From contig CP150555.1 in assembly GCA_049487715.1 (NCBI GenBank), forward strand, positions 1-64,000: 64,000 nucleotides of DNA. Direction: 5' to 3'. The stretch's first letter is position 1, and each line of letters opens with the position of its first letter. The notes beneath the pieces were generated by a model. That model ran no database searches. It saw only the letters and a program-made list of their open reading frames with translations, and was not told the DNA's origin. The position numbers and the translations under genes are program-made. Below, in pieces: positions 9,964-18,509 of this stretch. The stretch comes from Pycnococcus provasolii. Lineage: Eukaryota > Chlorophyta > Pseudoscourfieldiophyceae > Pseudoscourfieldiales.

Positions 9964-12060
9964 TCACCACTTTCCAACACGGCAAGGACGACGGCGACCA
10001 CGGCTGTCCCCAAGTCCGAGCTGACCCCAGTCGTTGCGACCCCAAGTGTACAAAGATCCGTCCGCGCAAAGTGCGGCCGTATGACCGTCGCCTGCGGCAA
10101 CGGCAAGCGGCACAACACCTTGGACACGACAAAGGAAATGGCGATTATTCGTGTCGCCGAGTCCGAGCTGGCCGTACGCGTTCGCGCCTGTACTCCGAAC
10201 CTCAAGGCCAGATCCTCGCGCAATCACAGCCACGGTATGGGCCCCACCGCAGGCTACAGATACACAACGCGCGGGAACCTGCGCCGAAGAGCGGTGAGCG
10301 CTCGCGCACGTTGCGGCGGTAAGCTGAGCTGCACCCGCGCTGCGGCGACCGGCGGCGGCGGCGACGCGAAATGCCACGGCTGCAACCTCCGCATTCGTGT
10401 GCTCCTCCTCCGCAAGAAGCGGTACGAGACGCGGTGCGAGAGCGTCCTGGTCATCGCCAAGGCCGAGCGCACCGTGACGTCCACGTCCAAATGCGTAGAG
10501 AGCGCCCGAAAACGTCATGACCATCGAGTGACGCGAGCCACACGAAAGCAACGAAACGTCCGCGGGCAGGGCTGGAATACGCGTTGGCCACGCGTACAGC
10601 GCGCTCGTATCAGGCAAACCAGACTCGCCGTGCGCATTCGCGCCCCATCCGTACACAGCGCCATCCTCGCACAGAGCAAGGCTATGTGCAGCACCCGCAC
10701 CTGCTGTGCGCACCGAGCGATGTGACAATCCCTCGACACGAGCAAAGGGACCCGCGTCGTGCCAAGCGCCATGACCGAGCTGTCCGTGCCTTCCACGCCC
10801 ACAGCTCCACAGGCTCCCGTCCGTTGCAACGGCGAGGGTGTGGTTGCTGCCGGCGGCAACGACGGACACACGAAGGCTTCCGAGTGATCCCACGCGGCGT
10901 GGCACTGCGAGCTCGATCGGCGTCCAACCGCCATGTCCAAGCTCTCCGGAAGAGGCGAGGCCCCACGTGAAAAGCTTGCCGCTCGGAAGAATGGCGGCAC
11001 TGTGCGACGCACCACAAACGACTGTGACACTTCCTGCGCTCAGTGCAGCGCAACGAGTCTGCGTGGTGGGAGCGGTTAAGCCGAGTTCCCGATCCTCGGC
11101 GGATTCTTCAACGACATCCAAGGAACGCAGTCCCTCCAAGAACTCGTCGGCAGACGAAAGCGCGATAGGTGCGGGAACGAGCGAGCGCTCGTAACCTCCA
11201 CGCCCCAGCTGGCCGTGAAAGCCGCGTCCAAACGCGCAAATCATCTGCTCGCCATCCTTTGCCGTTTGGACGTTCAAACGTGAGCTTGTTCCCGTCTCCG
11301 ATCTTGTCAGCTCGAGTCGCTCCGCCTCGTCCTCGTCGTCGTCTCCGACGTCGCTCCTGTCACTGTCATCGTCAACAACACGACACGAGGGCAAGGGTGC
11401 TCGGATCGTGGCAAGTGTGTGGTACGAACCAAGAGACACGTGGCGAGTTGCCACGCTCGATCTCTCGCACGACGACTGAAACCAGAGAAGGCGAAGCCAC
11501 GTTTCTCCCTTCGCAGGCTGCAAAGCCGCGACGTGCGCGTTCGCGTTGCGAGACACAAGCTCGCGAGACGCACGCTCGACCAAGCTCGACGTGGCAAAGT
11601 ATCTGCACGTGCAGGTGAGTCTCCCGAGGTCCTCCGCAGTCAGGTGAGTTGCGACGGCGTCGAGAATTTCCGTCGGAAGTTCCGATAGCACGCCGGTCAG
11701 CGTAGGTGCACCGCGTGGCGAGCGACGTGCCACCTTGCTCGGCCTGCGCGCCGCGTGTGCGGGCAAGCTCGGCGCGTCCACGGCAGCGCGTTTGGAGGTG
11801 GTCGCGGATGCGGAGGTGGCACCGCCTCGAAATGCCGAGCTCGCGTCGTCGAAGTTCGTCTTCGTGAGTGTCTTACTGGCAGAGCGGAGGAGCTGGCTGG
11901 CCGTGCGCGACAGGTGAGGCGGTTCGCCACTGAGCCCAAGGTGGTTGTGCGCGTGCAGGTGAGCGTGCTGCTGCTTGCTCACAGGCGTCATTTCGACGTG
12001 CTCGACGTCGTTGTTGGTTTCGTTGTTGTGCGTGTTGTGCGTGGTGGCGGTCGTCGCCAT
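9964..12060 (-). CDS. F-box and RCC1-repeat protein
   Basis: The protein has 698 residues from the ATG at 12060; the frame is open upstream to 12534, but those codons lie in a low-complexity leader. The N-terminal 120 residues are disordered and rich in T, N, H and S. An F-box lies at about 125-165 (LSELPTEILDAVATHL, then CTCRYF). The rest is a series of RCC1/BLIP-type repeats with motifs such as AFGRGFHGQLGRG, TWGLASSGELGHG, AFGRGRHGALGLGD and TWGRNDWGQLGLGD, forming a beta-propeller. An F-box plus propeller suggests a substrate receptor of an SCF ubiquitin ligase. The alternative is a Ran or chromatin-associated RCC1 protein, but the F-box argues against that. Its end lies 280 bp from the convergent C2 gene. 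Confidence 0.8.
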   Translation of the reverse strand: MATTATTHNTHNNETNNDVEHVEMTPVSKQQHAHLHAHNHLGLSGEPPHLSRTASQLLRSASKTLTKTNFDDASSAFRGGATSASATTSKRAAVDAPSLPAHAARRPSKVARRSPRGAPTLTGVLSELPTEILDAVATHLTAEDLGRLTCTCRYFATSSLVERASRELVSRNANAHVAALQPAKGETWLRLLWFQSSCERSSVATRHVSLGSYHTLATIRAPLPSCRVVDDDSDRSDVGDDDEDEAERLELTRSETGTSSRLNVQTAKDGEQMICAFGRGFHGQLGRGGYERSLVPAPIALSSADEFLEGLRSLDVVEESAEDRELGLTAPTTQTRCAALSAGSVTVVCGASHSAAILPSGKLFTWGLASSGELGHGGWTPIELAVPRRVGSLGSLRVSVVAAGSNHTLAVATDGSLWSCGRGRHGQLGHGAWHDAGPFARVEGLSHRSVRTAGAGAAHSLALCEDGAVYGWGANAHGESGLPDTSALYAWPTRIPALPADVSLLSCGSRHSMVMTFSGALYAFGRGRHGALGLGDDQDALAPRLVPLLAEEEHTNAEVAAVAFRVAAAAGRRSAGAAQLTAATCASAHRSSAQVPARCVSVACGGAHTVAVIARGSGLEVRSTGANAYGQLGLGDTNNRHFLCRVQGVVPLAVAAGDGHTAALCADGSLYTWGRNDWGQLGLGDSRGRRRPCRVGKW

Positions 12061-12580
12061 GACTGGAGTGGTGTTGTTATTGTCGTGCGTACAAGTAGAG
12101 TGGAAGAGTCTGGGAAACGTGGAGTAGCGAGTTGCGATATGCGAGTGAGTGACTTTTGAGTGGTGAGTGGCAAGCGGCAGTGTGCGGTGAGTGGTGACGG
12201 CGGCGTGCGTTGTGAGTTGTTGTGAGGTGCTGTGAGGTGTTGTGCTGTTGGTGAATGGAATGGCGGTCAAGGGCCGGGGAGTGCTGGGGGGAACGAGCAG
12301 GGAAGGGAGGGGAGGGCGACGCAAGTGACAGCTGAGTTCGGAGTTGACGTTGGGGCTGGGGGACAGAAACAGAACCGCTTTTTGCCCCTCCCCTCCCATG
12401 TCAACAACCGATGTCAACGGCTCCTCCGTCTCGGGTTTAGGGGAACCTGATCCCATCCCCGAATAATCTCCTGGGCTCAACGAACCTCTGGGAGGGGGGG
12501 CATCCCGAAAAGCCCGACCAGCTCGTTCGACCATTTCCGAACCCTAGATCTGGGGCAAAAATGGTCCCCCCAGAAGTGTC
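12061..12580. other. Leader and promoter of the F-box/RCC1 gene
   Basis: This stretch upstream of the RCC1 gene consists of GT-rich sequence (repeated GTGAGT/TTGTTGTG) followed by more mixed sequence. Reading frames here are extensions of the neighbour or shadows. No gene of its own is supported. Confidence 0.5.
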
Positions 12581-13035
12581 GAGGGTAGATCAAGGCATCC
12601 CCGGCCATGGACCTACGCCCGTCATCATGGCGCCCGCCGCACCAACCATAAGGGGGGTGATGTGCGACAACATTATGCTTACAAGTGTTTGGGGAAGTGC
12701 CTGGGTACCAGCCGCACTGCTGTGGCAGCGCAATGCCGCCGCCGACGCTGATGCGTGGGCATCATGGGGGAAAACGTGTCTCCGACCAAATAGGTCCATG
12801 TTATCGTCACGTGATTGCCGACCTATTTGGTCGGAGACACGTTTTCCCCCATGATGCCCACGCATCAGCGTCGGCGGCGGCATTGCGCTGCCACAGCAGT
12901 GCGGCTGGTGCCCAGGCACTTCCCCAAACACTTGTAAGCATAATGTTGTCGCACATCACCCCCCTTATGGTTGGTGCGGCGGGCGCCATGATGACGGGCG
13001 AAGGTCCATGGCCGGGGATGCCTTGATCTACCCTC
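12581..13035. repeat. Large near-perfect palindrome (216-bp arms, 23-bp spacer)
   Basis: The left arm, 12581-12796, is the reverse complement of the right arm, 12820-13035. Both arms have the same length without indels, and I see only about two mismatches (near 12614 and 12706 on the left arm). The 23-bp spacer contains the perfect 8-bp palindrome TCACGTGA at 12807-12814. Similarity continues weakly outward to an AAATGGTCC motif. The structure could be a foldback-type mobile element or a locus that transcribes a long hairpin RNA. It lies between two divergent genes. Mirrored open frames in the arms are consequences of the symmetry. Confidence 0.92.
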
Positions 13036-13139
13036 ACAGGACCATTTCCGCCCCGTTAAAACCCTAACCCATATGCCCCCCCTCCCTACGAACCTCCCGC
13101 AAAACTCTCTCTGCGCAAACCACGAACACTCCTGCTGGG

Positions 13140-13820
13140 ATGAAGACGATGATGACAACACGCGCACCACGTCGTGTACCACGCGCGCACCGCTGCTTGT
13201 CAGCAACAACGTGTAGGCGTGCGTTCAGCAACAGCCAGAACCCTTCGGACCCGTTCGCAGCTGCGCAGCCGCCGACGACGAGAAGAACGACGACGACGAC
13301 GACGCAGGAACAACACGAGGACGACGCTGGGGGATTCAAGGGAACGCAGTGGCAGTCCATGCAAGACAGCGAAATGCCGAGTCTCGCAAAGTCTGCCCAG
13401 CTGCTTCGCGCGTTCACGTCGGAGCAGCTGGACTGCACGAGTCATGCGGACGCAAAGACAGACCTAAGTGGCGTGCAACGCGCCGCGATACAGACAGCTC
13501 TCGCGGTCGTGGCTGCGAACTCTGTGGATCCGTTCCTCATGGGAATCTGTGCGCCCACCCAGGCGGAGGCGGTTCAAGCACTCAAAGTTTGGGTCGCAGC
13601 GCTTGGATTGCCCAAGGGTCTCTTGCACGGCATGGATCGACAGGGTGTCGCCGTGAAGGTGGAAGGTGGCGTTTACGTCAAGTACCACAGCGGAAGTGGA
13701 GACGCCGTCATGAGCGGGTACGACGGCAAGAGCGTCGGCGTGCTTGTCACGCCCGCGTTCGCGAGCGGCGATTTTCTCCAGGTGGGATACTTCCCCTTGA
13801 CACTCTTCCCTTCTTCTTAG
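13140..13820 (+). CDS. DUF1824 protein, probably plastid-targeted
   Basis: The protein has 226 residues. Its first 40 residues (MKTMMTTRAPRRVPRAHRCL) are basic and rich in R, T and S, like an organelle targeting peptide. A disordered T/Q-rich linker precedes the domain from about residue 80. The core with AVVAANSVDPFLMGICAPT, VEGGVYVKYH and GVLVTPAF, closing with DFLQVGYFPLTLF, matches my memory of the cyanobacterial/algal DUF1824 family, whose function is not established. The stop codon (13818-13820) lies inside a 13-bp direct repeat bordering an inserted segment, so the 3' UTR has been altered. A telo-box-like AAACCCTAA lies about 75 bp before the start. Confidence 0.75.
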   Translation: MKTMMTTRAPRRVPRAHRCLSATTCRRAFSNSQNPSDPFAAAQPPTTRRTTTTTTQEQHEDDAGGFKGTQWQSMQDSEMPSLAKSAQLLRAFTSEQLDCTSHADAKTDLSGVQRAAIQTALAVVAANSVDPFLMGICAPTQAEAVQALKVWVAALGLPKGLLHGMDRQGVAVKVEGGVYVKYHSGSGDAVMSGYDGKSVGVLVTPAFASGDFLQVGYFPLTLFPSS

Positions 13821-13836
13821 AAGACGAACTGAGATC

Positions 13837-13904
13837 CCTCATTCAGTAATGGAGTGTACTTTAGTTTGTCCAACGGTCGCCCATTCACACCATTCACTTT
13901 CACC
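13837..13904 (+). repeat. 3'-end repeat family, copy with typical order
   Basis: The sequence runs CTCATTCAGTAATGGAGTGT, then an ACTTTAGTTTGTCCAACGG block, then GCCCATTCACACCATTCAC. Related copies occur at 23335-23415, 54527-54600 and 59540-59616. The repeat lies 16 bp after the DUF1824 stop and in its sense direction. Confidence 0.8.
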
Positions 13905-13907
13905 AGT

Positions 13908-14023
13908 CAGCCTGCTTGCCATCACCCTCGTACTGGACCTCGTCGCCTACGTCCGAGAACCAGAATGCGTAGCCACCCGCCGAAGCTCCAAGGTAATATG
14001 GGTTGCTTTGTGCACGACACAGC
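13908..14023 (-). pseudogene. 116-bp fragment copy of SAE1
   Basis: This stretch matches 14475-14590 inside the intact SAE1 gene with about four mismatches, in the same orientation. It covers the codons around the YYLGASAGGYAFWFSDLGDE region of the adenylation fold. It cannot make a functional product. It is joined directly to a dispersed repeat and flanked by a 13-bp direct repeat. Confidence 0.88.
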
Positions 14024-14052
14024 ACTTAGAAGACGAATAAGCCTTGTACGTG

Positions 14053-15039
14053 TTACATACCGACCTTCTCCACGGCTCCTTGACTTGCGACGAGGTCCTG
14101 CCCGTAGAAAAAGAAGTTGCCTGCTGGCTCGCCCTTGCGGCTGATGCTCTTTAGCACCTCGTTCGCGAGCACGCCGCCGACGACGGAGCAAATGGCAATA
14201 TCCTCGCACTCTGGAGCAAACGGGGCAACCTCGTCGTTAAGCCAAGCGCGCACGTTCTCGGCGCTTGGCTTGAACGTCTCCTTGCACGGTTGCGACGCGA
14301 GCGCGTGCAGAACGCCTTGCACGTCCGGAACCACGCCGGTTGAGAACAGCTCGGGTGCCGTCGTCCACACCGCACGCAGCAGCGCGTAGCCTTTTGTCAT
14401 CCTTCGAGGCATGCTCGCCCAGTCCGCCGCGAGCGCATCTTTAAGCGAAACGAAGCGCTTCGACAGCATCCTGCCAGCCTCCTTGCCATCACCCTCGTAC
14501 TGGACCTCGTCGCCTAAGTCCGAGAACCAGAATGCGTAGCCACCCGCCGATGCTCCAAGGTAATATGGCTTGCTTTGTGCACGACACAGCCTCGAGATCG
14601 AATCAAAGTCCGCCGTCGACAGGCCGAACGCGGCGACGAGTGTCGCACCAGCGAGAGTGTCGGCGGACAGGCTGCTCGCGCTCGTGCAGACATGGTGGAC
14701 GCGAACGAGAGGATTGAGCTCCTGCAGCGACGCGGCGAGAGCCGATCCGTACGTCTCGTGGCTATCCGACGAAGACGACGCTGCGTTGACAAGGTAGTTG
14801 TTCGTGTTGGACGCAGGCCGCGTGGGCGACGACAGAGGCGTGTTGTCGACGACGGTGAGGCTTCCGACTCCCGCCAGTACTAAATTCTTCGCAGTCTCCG
14901 CGGCGAGAAGCGACGTCGCGTTCACGAGCAGCAGCGAGGCGTTGGATAGCCGGAGTTGCGTGTCGACTCCCCAGACGCGCAGCTGTCGGTCGTACACCTT
15001 CTTCTCGGACGCACTGAGCTCCGTTATCTTTGCCGCCAT
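14053..15039 (-). CDS. SAE1: SUMO-activating enzyme subunit 1 (SAE1/AOS1)
   Basis: The protein has 328 residues from the ATG at 15039; codons further upstream lack an ATG. SAE1 pairs with SAE2/UBA2 to adenylate SUMO and start sumoylation in the nucleus. The N-terminus has the E1 signature KKVYDRQLRVWGVDTQLRL, followed by the Rossmann-like stretch LVLAGVGSLTVVDNT. The C-terminus has AICSVVGGVLANEVLKSIS and a FFFYGQD segment. The length fits the family (about 320-350 residues). As is usual for subunit 1, there is no catalytic cysteine domain. It converges with DUF1824, and a short piece of it has been copied into the gap between them. Confidence 0.9.
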   Translation of the reverse strand: MAAKITELSASEKKVYDRQLRVWGVDTQLRLSNASLLLVNATSLLAAETAKNLVLAGVGSLTVVDNTPLSSPTRPASNTNNYLVNAASSSSDSHETYGSALAASLQELNPLVRVHHVCTSASSLSADTLAGATLVAAFGLSTADFDSISRLCRAQSKPYYLGASAGGYAFWFSDLGDEVQYEGDGKEAGRMLSKRFVSLKDALAADWASMPRRMTKGYALLRAVWTTAPELFSTGVVPDVQGVLHALASQPCKETFKPSAENVRAWLNDEVAPFAPECEDIAICSVVGGVLANEVLKSISRKGEPAGNFFFYGQDLVASQGAVEKVGM

Positions 15040-15132
15040 GGCTTGCGTCGCAGCCACCTGGTCCAGGTGGGGTTCTGATGTGGGCGGATTGATGGGATTT
15101 GGGCGGGAGAAAGTGAAGGCCCCCGCGGATTT

Positions 15133-15828
15133 TTAAATGCAACCAGGGGATGATTATATGCAACCAGGGAAAATCCCATTCTGGTTGCATATAATCATCC
15201 CCTGGACCCCTACCTCCCGCCGGGAGGAAGACCCAGGACTGCACTGCGGCGCCATGGCGTTATCGCCGGTGGTGGTGGCGCGCGTAGTGGCGCAGTCTTC
15301 AGGAGGTGTTCGTGTGTTGGGCTGGTGGGCGGCGTGACTGGTGGGCTGTGGGGGGACCTCATGTAAAAGAATGTAACAACAACATCGTCAAAACTAAACA
15401 ACATCATGGCCCACCCACTCTCCCTTCCCCTCCCCTCCACCTCCACCTCCATGTCGTTTGGTGTTGAAGTTGATGTTGTTACATTCTTTTACACGAGGTC
15501 CCCCCACACCTCACCTTTAAGCTAGACATCTGCTTACCCGCCCAGCGCTACGGACTGCGCCACTATCTGCGCCGTGCGACGACAACATGGCACGACATGC
15601 CCCCACACTAACTTCCCCACTCTGTCTGGTCAGTGAATAGTGAGGGGTCGGTACACTCTGGTCGGGATTGGCTGTCTATAAACCTAACCCTAAGCTTTGG
15701 GACGGTTGCCCTAACCTTTGGTCCGTGACTCGACCTTGGGAATAGGGTTAGGGGTCCAGGGGATGATTATATGCAACCAGAATGGGATTTTCCCTGGTTG
15801 CATATAATCATCCCCTGGTTGCATTTAA
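15133..15828. mobile_element. TTAA-flanked inverted-repeat element (non-autonomous, MITE-like)
   Basis: Two 76-bp inverted repeats, 15137-15212 and 15749-15824, look identical. Each is flanked on its outer side by TTAA (15133-15136 and 15825-15828), the usual target duplication of piggyBac-type elements. Each arm also folds on itself: about 25 bp starting CCAGGGGATGATTATATG pairs with its complement across a 13-base loop. The interior (about 540 bp) contains no transposase frame but holds a second inverted repeat. The terminal bases (ATGCAACC) are not the canonical piggyBac CCY start, so the family assignment is tentative. Confidence 0.75.
15347..15508. repeat. Nested 34-bp inverted repeat
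   Basis: Bases 15347-15380 (TGTGGGGGGACCTCATGTAA and onward) are the reverse complement of 15475-15508 with one mismatch. The 94-bp interior includes pyrimidine-rich sequence. The pair lies inside the larger TTAA-flanked element and may be a smaller element inserted into it. Confidence 0.75.
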
Positions 15829-15983
15829 GTAATTTTTTCGAGTGAAGGCTCAGGTTCGGGTTTGCAAGTGGGGTTTGGGCGCCTGGGCGATAGGGTCGGT
15901 CGGGTTCCCTCCCTCCCTCCCTCCCTCCCTCCAAGTCTCCAGCTGCCGAGGCGGCGGCACCGCACGAACGACCCACACGTAAC

Positions 15984-17711
15984 ATGGCCGGCTTCTCGAT
16001 ACCCAAGAAGCCGAAGAAGAGCGAGGCGGCACCGCAGCACGAGCAGCAAACGCAGCACGCGCCTCCTCCTCGTGCAGCTCCCGCCGCCGCGGAACCTCTT
16101 GCACCGCCCCTGCGCGACGACCGGGCGTCGCCGCCCGTGCGGCGTGACGATGCTCGGCCTGGTCACGCTCGCGACGACGATGACAGGCCTCCGCCGCAGC
16201 GACGTGACAGGTACAACAATCGTCACGAGCGTGGCGGCAGAGATGATCGATATGAGCGTGGCGGCAGAGAACGCGTGCCGATCCACGTCGACAGGTACTA
16301 CGACGACAGACGAAGGCGGCGAAGTCGCAGCCGCTCGCGCTCGCGCACGCCGCCGCGACGCGAGCGAAAACGTAGAACGGGTTTCGACGTAGGGCCAGCA
16401 CCAGATGCGGCGGGTGGCGAGCAAGCTGGCGTCGCGTCATACCCACCGCCGCCAACGACGGGATTTTCAGCGGCGCCAGTTCCACCCATCGCGGCACTCA
16501 TCGCACGCGAGACCAGCACGACAAGCGCAGCGCAGGTGACGAAGCACGCCCGACGTGTGTTCGTCGGGGGCGTTCCAGTAGGGACGACTGAGGACTCGCT
16601 GAAGGATTTCTTCGACGATGCGCTACGACGCGTCGGTGGCATGTCGAGCGAAAGTGAAGCGAATGGCACTTCCGTCATAGACAAGTTTGTCAACTCCGCG
16701 AGAGGTTTTGGCTTTGTGGAGTTTCGCACGGCAACAGAGGCGAGCAACGCGATGGCGTTCGACGGTGCGCTCTTTGAAGGGGTGTCAATACGAATGCGTC
16801 GGCCAAATGACTACGATGCAGCCGCCGCCGCGTCGCTTGGACCAGCCGCGCCGGAGCCAACGCTTCAGCTGAACGCCATCCCATTTTCAGATGCCGTGAG
16901 ACCAATGGATGCCGCGGAAAACGCAGCGACCATGGCGGCGGCGGCGTCACAGCCCGGTCGCATCTTCGTCGGCGGGCTTCCGTACTACGCAAGCGAGATG
17001 CATCTCATGGCACTCCTCAGCCCGTTTGGCGCCGTGCAAGACACTTCGCTCGCGCGCGATCCTGCCACGGGACGCAGCCTGGGCCACGGCACTGCTGTGT
17101 TCGAGGATCCCGCGCGCGCCGACTACGCGGTGCAAGGCTTGCACGGAATGCCCATTGGCACGCGAACGCTGGAACTTCGCCGCAGCGGTCCGGCGAACGA
17201 GACAATGCCAGCCGTGGGTGTGCTGCAGACGCTTATCAACGCCGGCACTGTGGGATATGTCGCACAAGCTGCTCTAGCCATCAAGGAAGCAGATCCGGGA
17301 ATTGCCTCGACGGTGGTGCTGCTCGAGAATGCGGTGACTGAGGAGGATGTTGAGCCGCAGTCCGCAATGTACGACGGAATCGTGGAGGAGATGGAGGAAG
17401 AATGCTCGAGATTTGGATACGTGCTTCGGGTGGTCATCCCGAGACCAGCGGCGAAAGGTGGTGTCAAGGATGGCGACGTTGTTGATAACGACGACGACGA
17501 CGACGACGAGCCGCCTGCAAAGGTGAGTGGCGTCGGCCGCGTGTTTGTGCACTTTGCGGACCAGGGCTCGGCGTGTGCGGCACAACGCGACCTGAACTTC
17601 CGGCATTTTGGCACAAGCCTAGTACGCGCACGCTTCTACCCTGAGACGGAATTTCAGGCTGGAAATTACGGTGCCGACGCTGACCCGTCTCCCATCTCCG
17701 TGACTCTATGA
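15984..17711 (+). CDS. U2AF2: U2AF large subunit (U2AF65) splicing factor
   Basis: The protein has 575 residues. U2AF65 binds the polypyrimidine tract at 3' splice sites and recruits U2 snRNP. An Arg/Ser and R/D-rich N-terminal region ([20 protein letters not shown] near residue 110) precedes RRM1 from about 188 (RRVFVGGVPVGTTED and GFGFVEFR). RRM2 starts near 324 (GRIFVGGLPYYASE), and a C-terminal UHM-type RRM near 443-565 has GVGRVFVHFADQGSA. The AMAFDG and RRPNDY stretches after RRM1 are typical of U2AF65. An acidic insert (VDNDDDDDDEPP) interrupts the UHM. The gene itself has no introns. Its stop codon lies inside a perfect hairpin. Confidence 0.92.
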   Translation: MAGFSIPKKPKKSEAAPQHEQQTQHAPPPRAAPAAAEPLAPPLRDDRASPPVRRDDARPGHARDDDDRPPPQRRDRYNNRHERGGRDDRYERGGRERVPIHVDRYYDDRRRRRSRSRSRSRTPPRRERKRRTGFDVGPAPDAAGGEQAGVASYPPPPTTGFSAAPVPPIAALIARETSTTSAAQVTKHARRVFVGGVPVGTTEDSLKDFFDDALRRVGGMSSESEANGTSVIDKFVNSARGFGFVEFRTATEASNAMAFDGALFEGVSIRMRRPNDYDAAAAASLGPAAPEPTLQLNAIPFSDAVRPMDAAENAATMAAAASQPGRIFVGGLPYYASEMHLMALLSPFGAVQDTSLARDPATGRSLGHGTAVFEDPARADYAVQGLHGMPIGTRTLELRRSGPANETMPAVGVLQTLINAGTVGYVAQAALAIKEADPGIASTVVLLENAVTEEDVEPQSAMYDGIVEEMEEECSRFGYVLRVVIPRPAAKGGVKDGDVVDNDDDDDDEPPAKVSGVGRVFVHFADQGSACAAQRDLNFRHFGTSLVRARFYPETEFQAGNYGADADPSPISVTL

Positions 17712-17737
17712 GGCTCGCCTCATAGAGTCACGGAGAT
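17694..17737. terminator. Perfect 21-bp hairpin spanning the U2AF2 stop codon
   Basis: Bases 17694-17714 are the exact reverse complement of 17717-17737, with a 2-base spacer. The left arm contains the last codons and TGA stop of U2AF2; the right arm lies in the gap before the convergent AK6 gene. A stem this tight could form in RNA or as DNA cruciform. A role in 3' end formation is inference. Confidence 0.8.
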
Positions 17738-17784
17738 CAGAGAGTCTTACGTTTAGAAATATGTCGTAACAAACACTCTTCTTT

Positions 17785-18363
17785 CTACACAGTGACGGTG
17801 ACGGCGTCGGTGGTGGTACGTGACTGCACCCACGCTACCAACCTCTCCAAGTTTCCCCGCATCTCCTCGTCGGTGTCGCTGCGCATTACCTCGACGAAAT
17901 CTTTCGCGTATGCGTCATTCGCCTCCTCGACCGAGCACTGCATGATTTCGTGTTGTACGTTCTCTTGAATTTTGTGCACAGCATACCCTCTCCCCTCGAG
18001 CCGATTGTACAGCACGGTGTTGTCGCACGTGAGCACCACCACCTTGTCAAACCACCGCTCGGGATAAAAGTCACTCGAGTGGTGGTCAACGATGCACCCA
18101 CCTCGTCCACCGACGAGCGGCTCCAGGTGGTCAAGCAGCGCATCCTCGTTCAGCACGTACGCTGCGTTGTGTTCGTCCCACCCGTCATGAAGTTTATCTT
18201 GAGAGTTTCTCACGACATCCCCAACGTCTACGTGCTCGAGTCCCGTTCGCTGTGCGAGTTGCGCGGCGAGTGTGGACTTGCCCGTTCCCGGCGTTCCCGT
18301 GATGAGCACGTTGGTCTGGCGCGCGTCCGCGACGGAGGACTGCTGCCTCGACCGCTTCCCCAT
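17785..18363 (-). CDS. AK6: Adenylate kinase isoenzyme 6 (AK6/hCINAP/Fap7)
   Basis: The protein has 192 residues, close to the usual length of about 170-200. The Walker A motif GTPGTGKST sits near the N-terminus, followed by the family-specific HVDVGDVVR, CIVDHHSSDFYPERWFD and LYNRLEGRGY stretches. This family has adenylate kinase/ATPase activity in the nucleus and helps late 40S ribosome maturation (Rps14 assembly in yeast). The gene is convergent with U2AF2 and divergent from the CCCH gene 146 bp away. Confidence 0.93.
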   Translation of the reverse strand: MGKRSRQQSSVADARQTNVLITGTPGTGKSTLAAQLAQRTGLEHVDVGDVVRNSQDKLHDGWDEHNAAYVLNEDALLDHLEPLVGGRGGCIVDHHSSDFYPERWFDKVVVLTCDNTVLYNRLEGRGYAVHKIQENVQHEIMQCSVEEANDAYAKDFVEVMRSDTDEEMRGNLERLVAWVQSRTTTDAVTVTV

Positions 18364-18509
18364 ATGTACTACTACGTACTACGTGCTGCAAGAGTGTATG
18401 GCGGGTGAAATGGCGGCGCTGGTCCGAATGGCCAAAAGTCGGGGATTGAAAAATTCCGCTCCGTGACGGCCCACCACTCCCTCGCCACGCCACGACACCG
18501 AGCAAAGCA

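Larger units (their letters stand above)
13816..14037. mobile_element. Inserted segment with 13-bp direct repeats, carrying a gene fragment
   Basis: The 13-mer CTTAGAAGACGAA occurs at 13816-13828 and again at 14025-14037, enclosing 196 bp. Inside are one member of the 3'-end repeat family (13837-13904) and a 116-bp copy of part of the neighbouring SAE1 gene (13908-14023). The 13-mers look like a target-site duplication. Without the insert, the convergent DUF1824 and SAE1 stops would be only about 25 bp apart. The origin of the segment (retroposon, DNA transposon or repair filler) is inference. Confidence 0.7.

Noticed and set aside
12561-13026. Mirrored open frames on both strands of the palindrome
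   Set aside because: They arise because each arm is the reverse complement of the other; no domain or codon signal supports a protein.
15040-15057. Upstream start for SAE1 at 15057
   Set aside because: That codon is GTG; the first ATG is at 15039 and starts the conserved E1 sequence.
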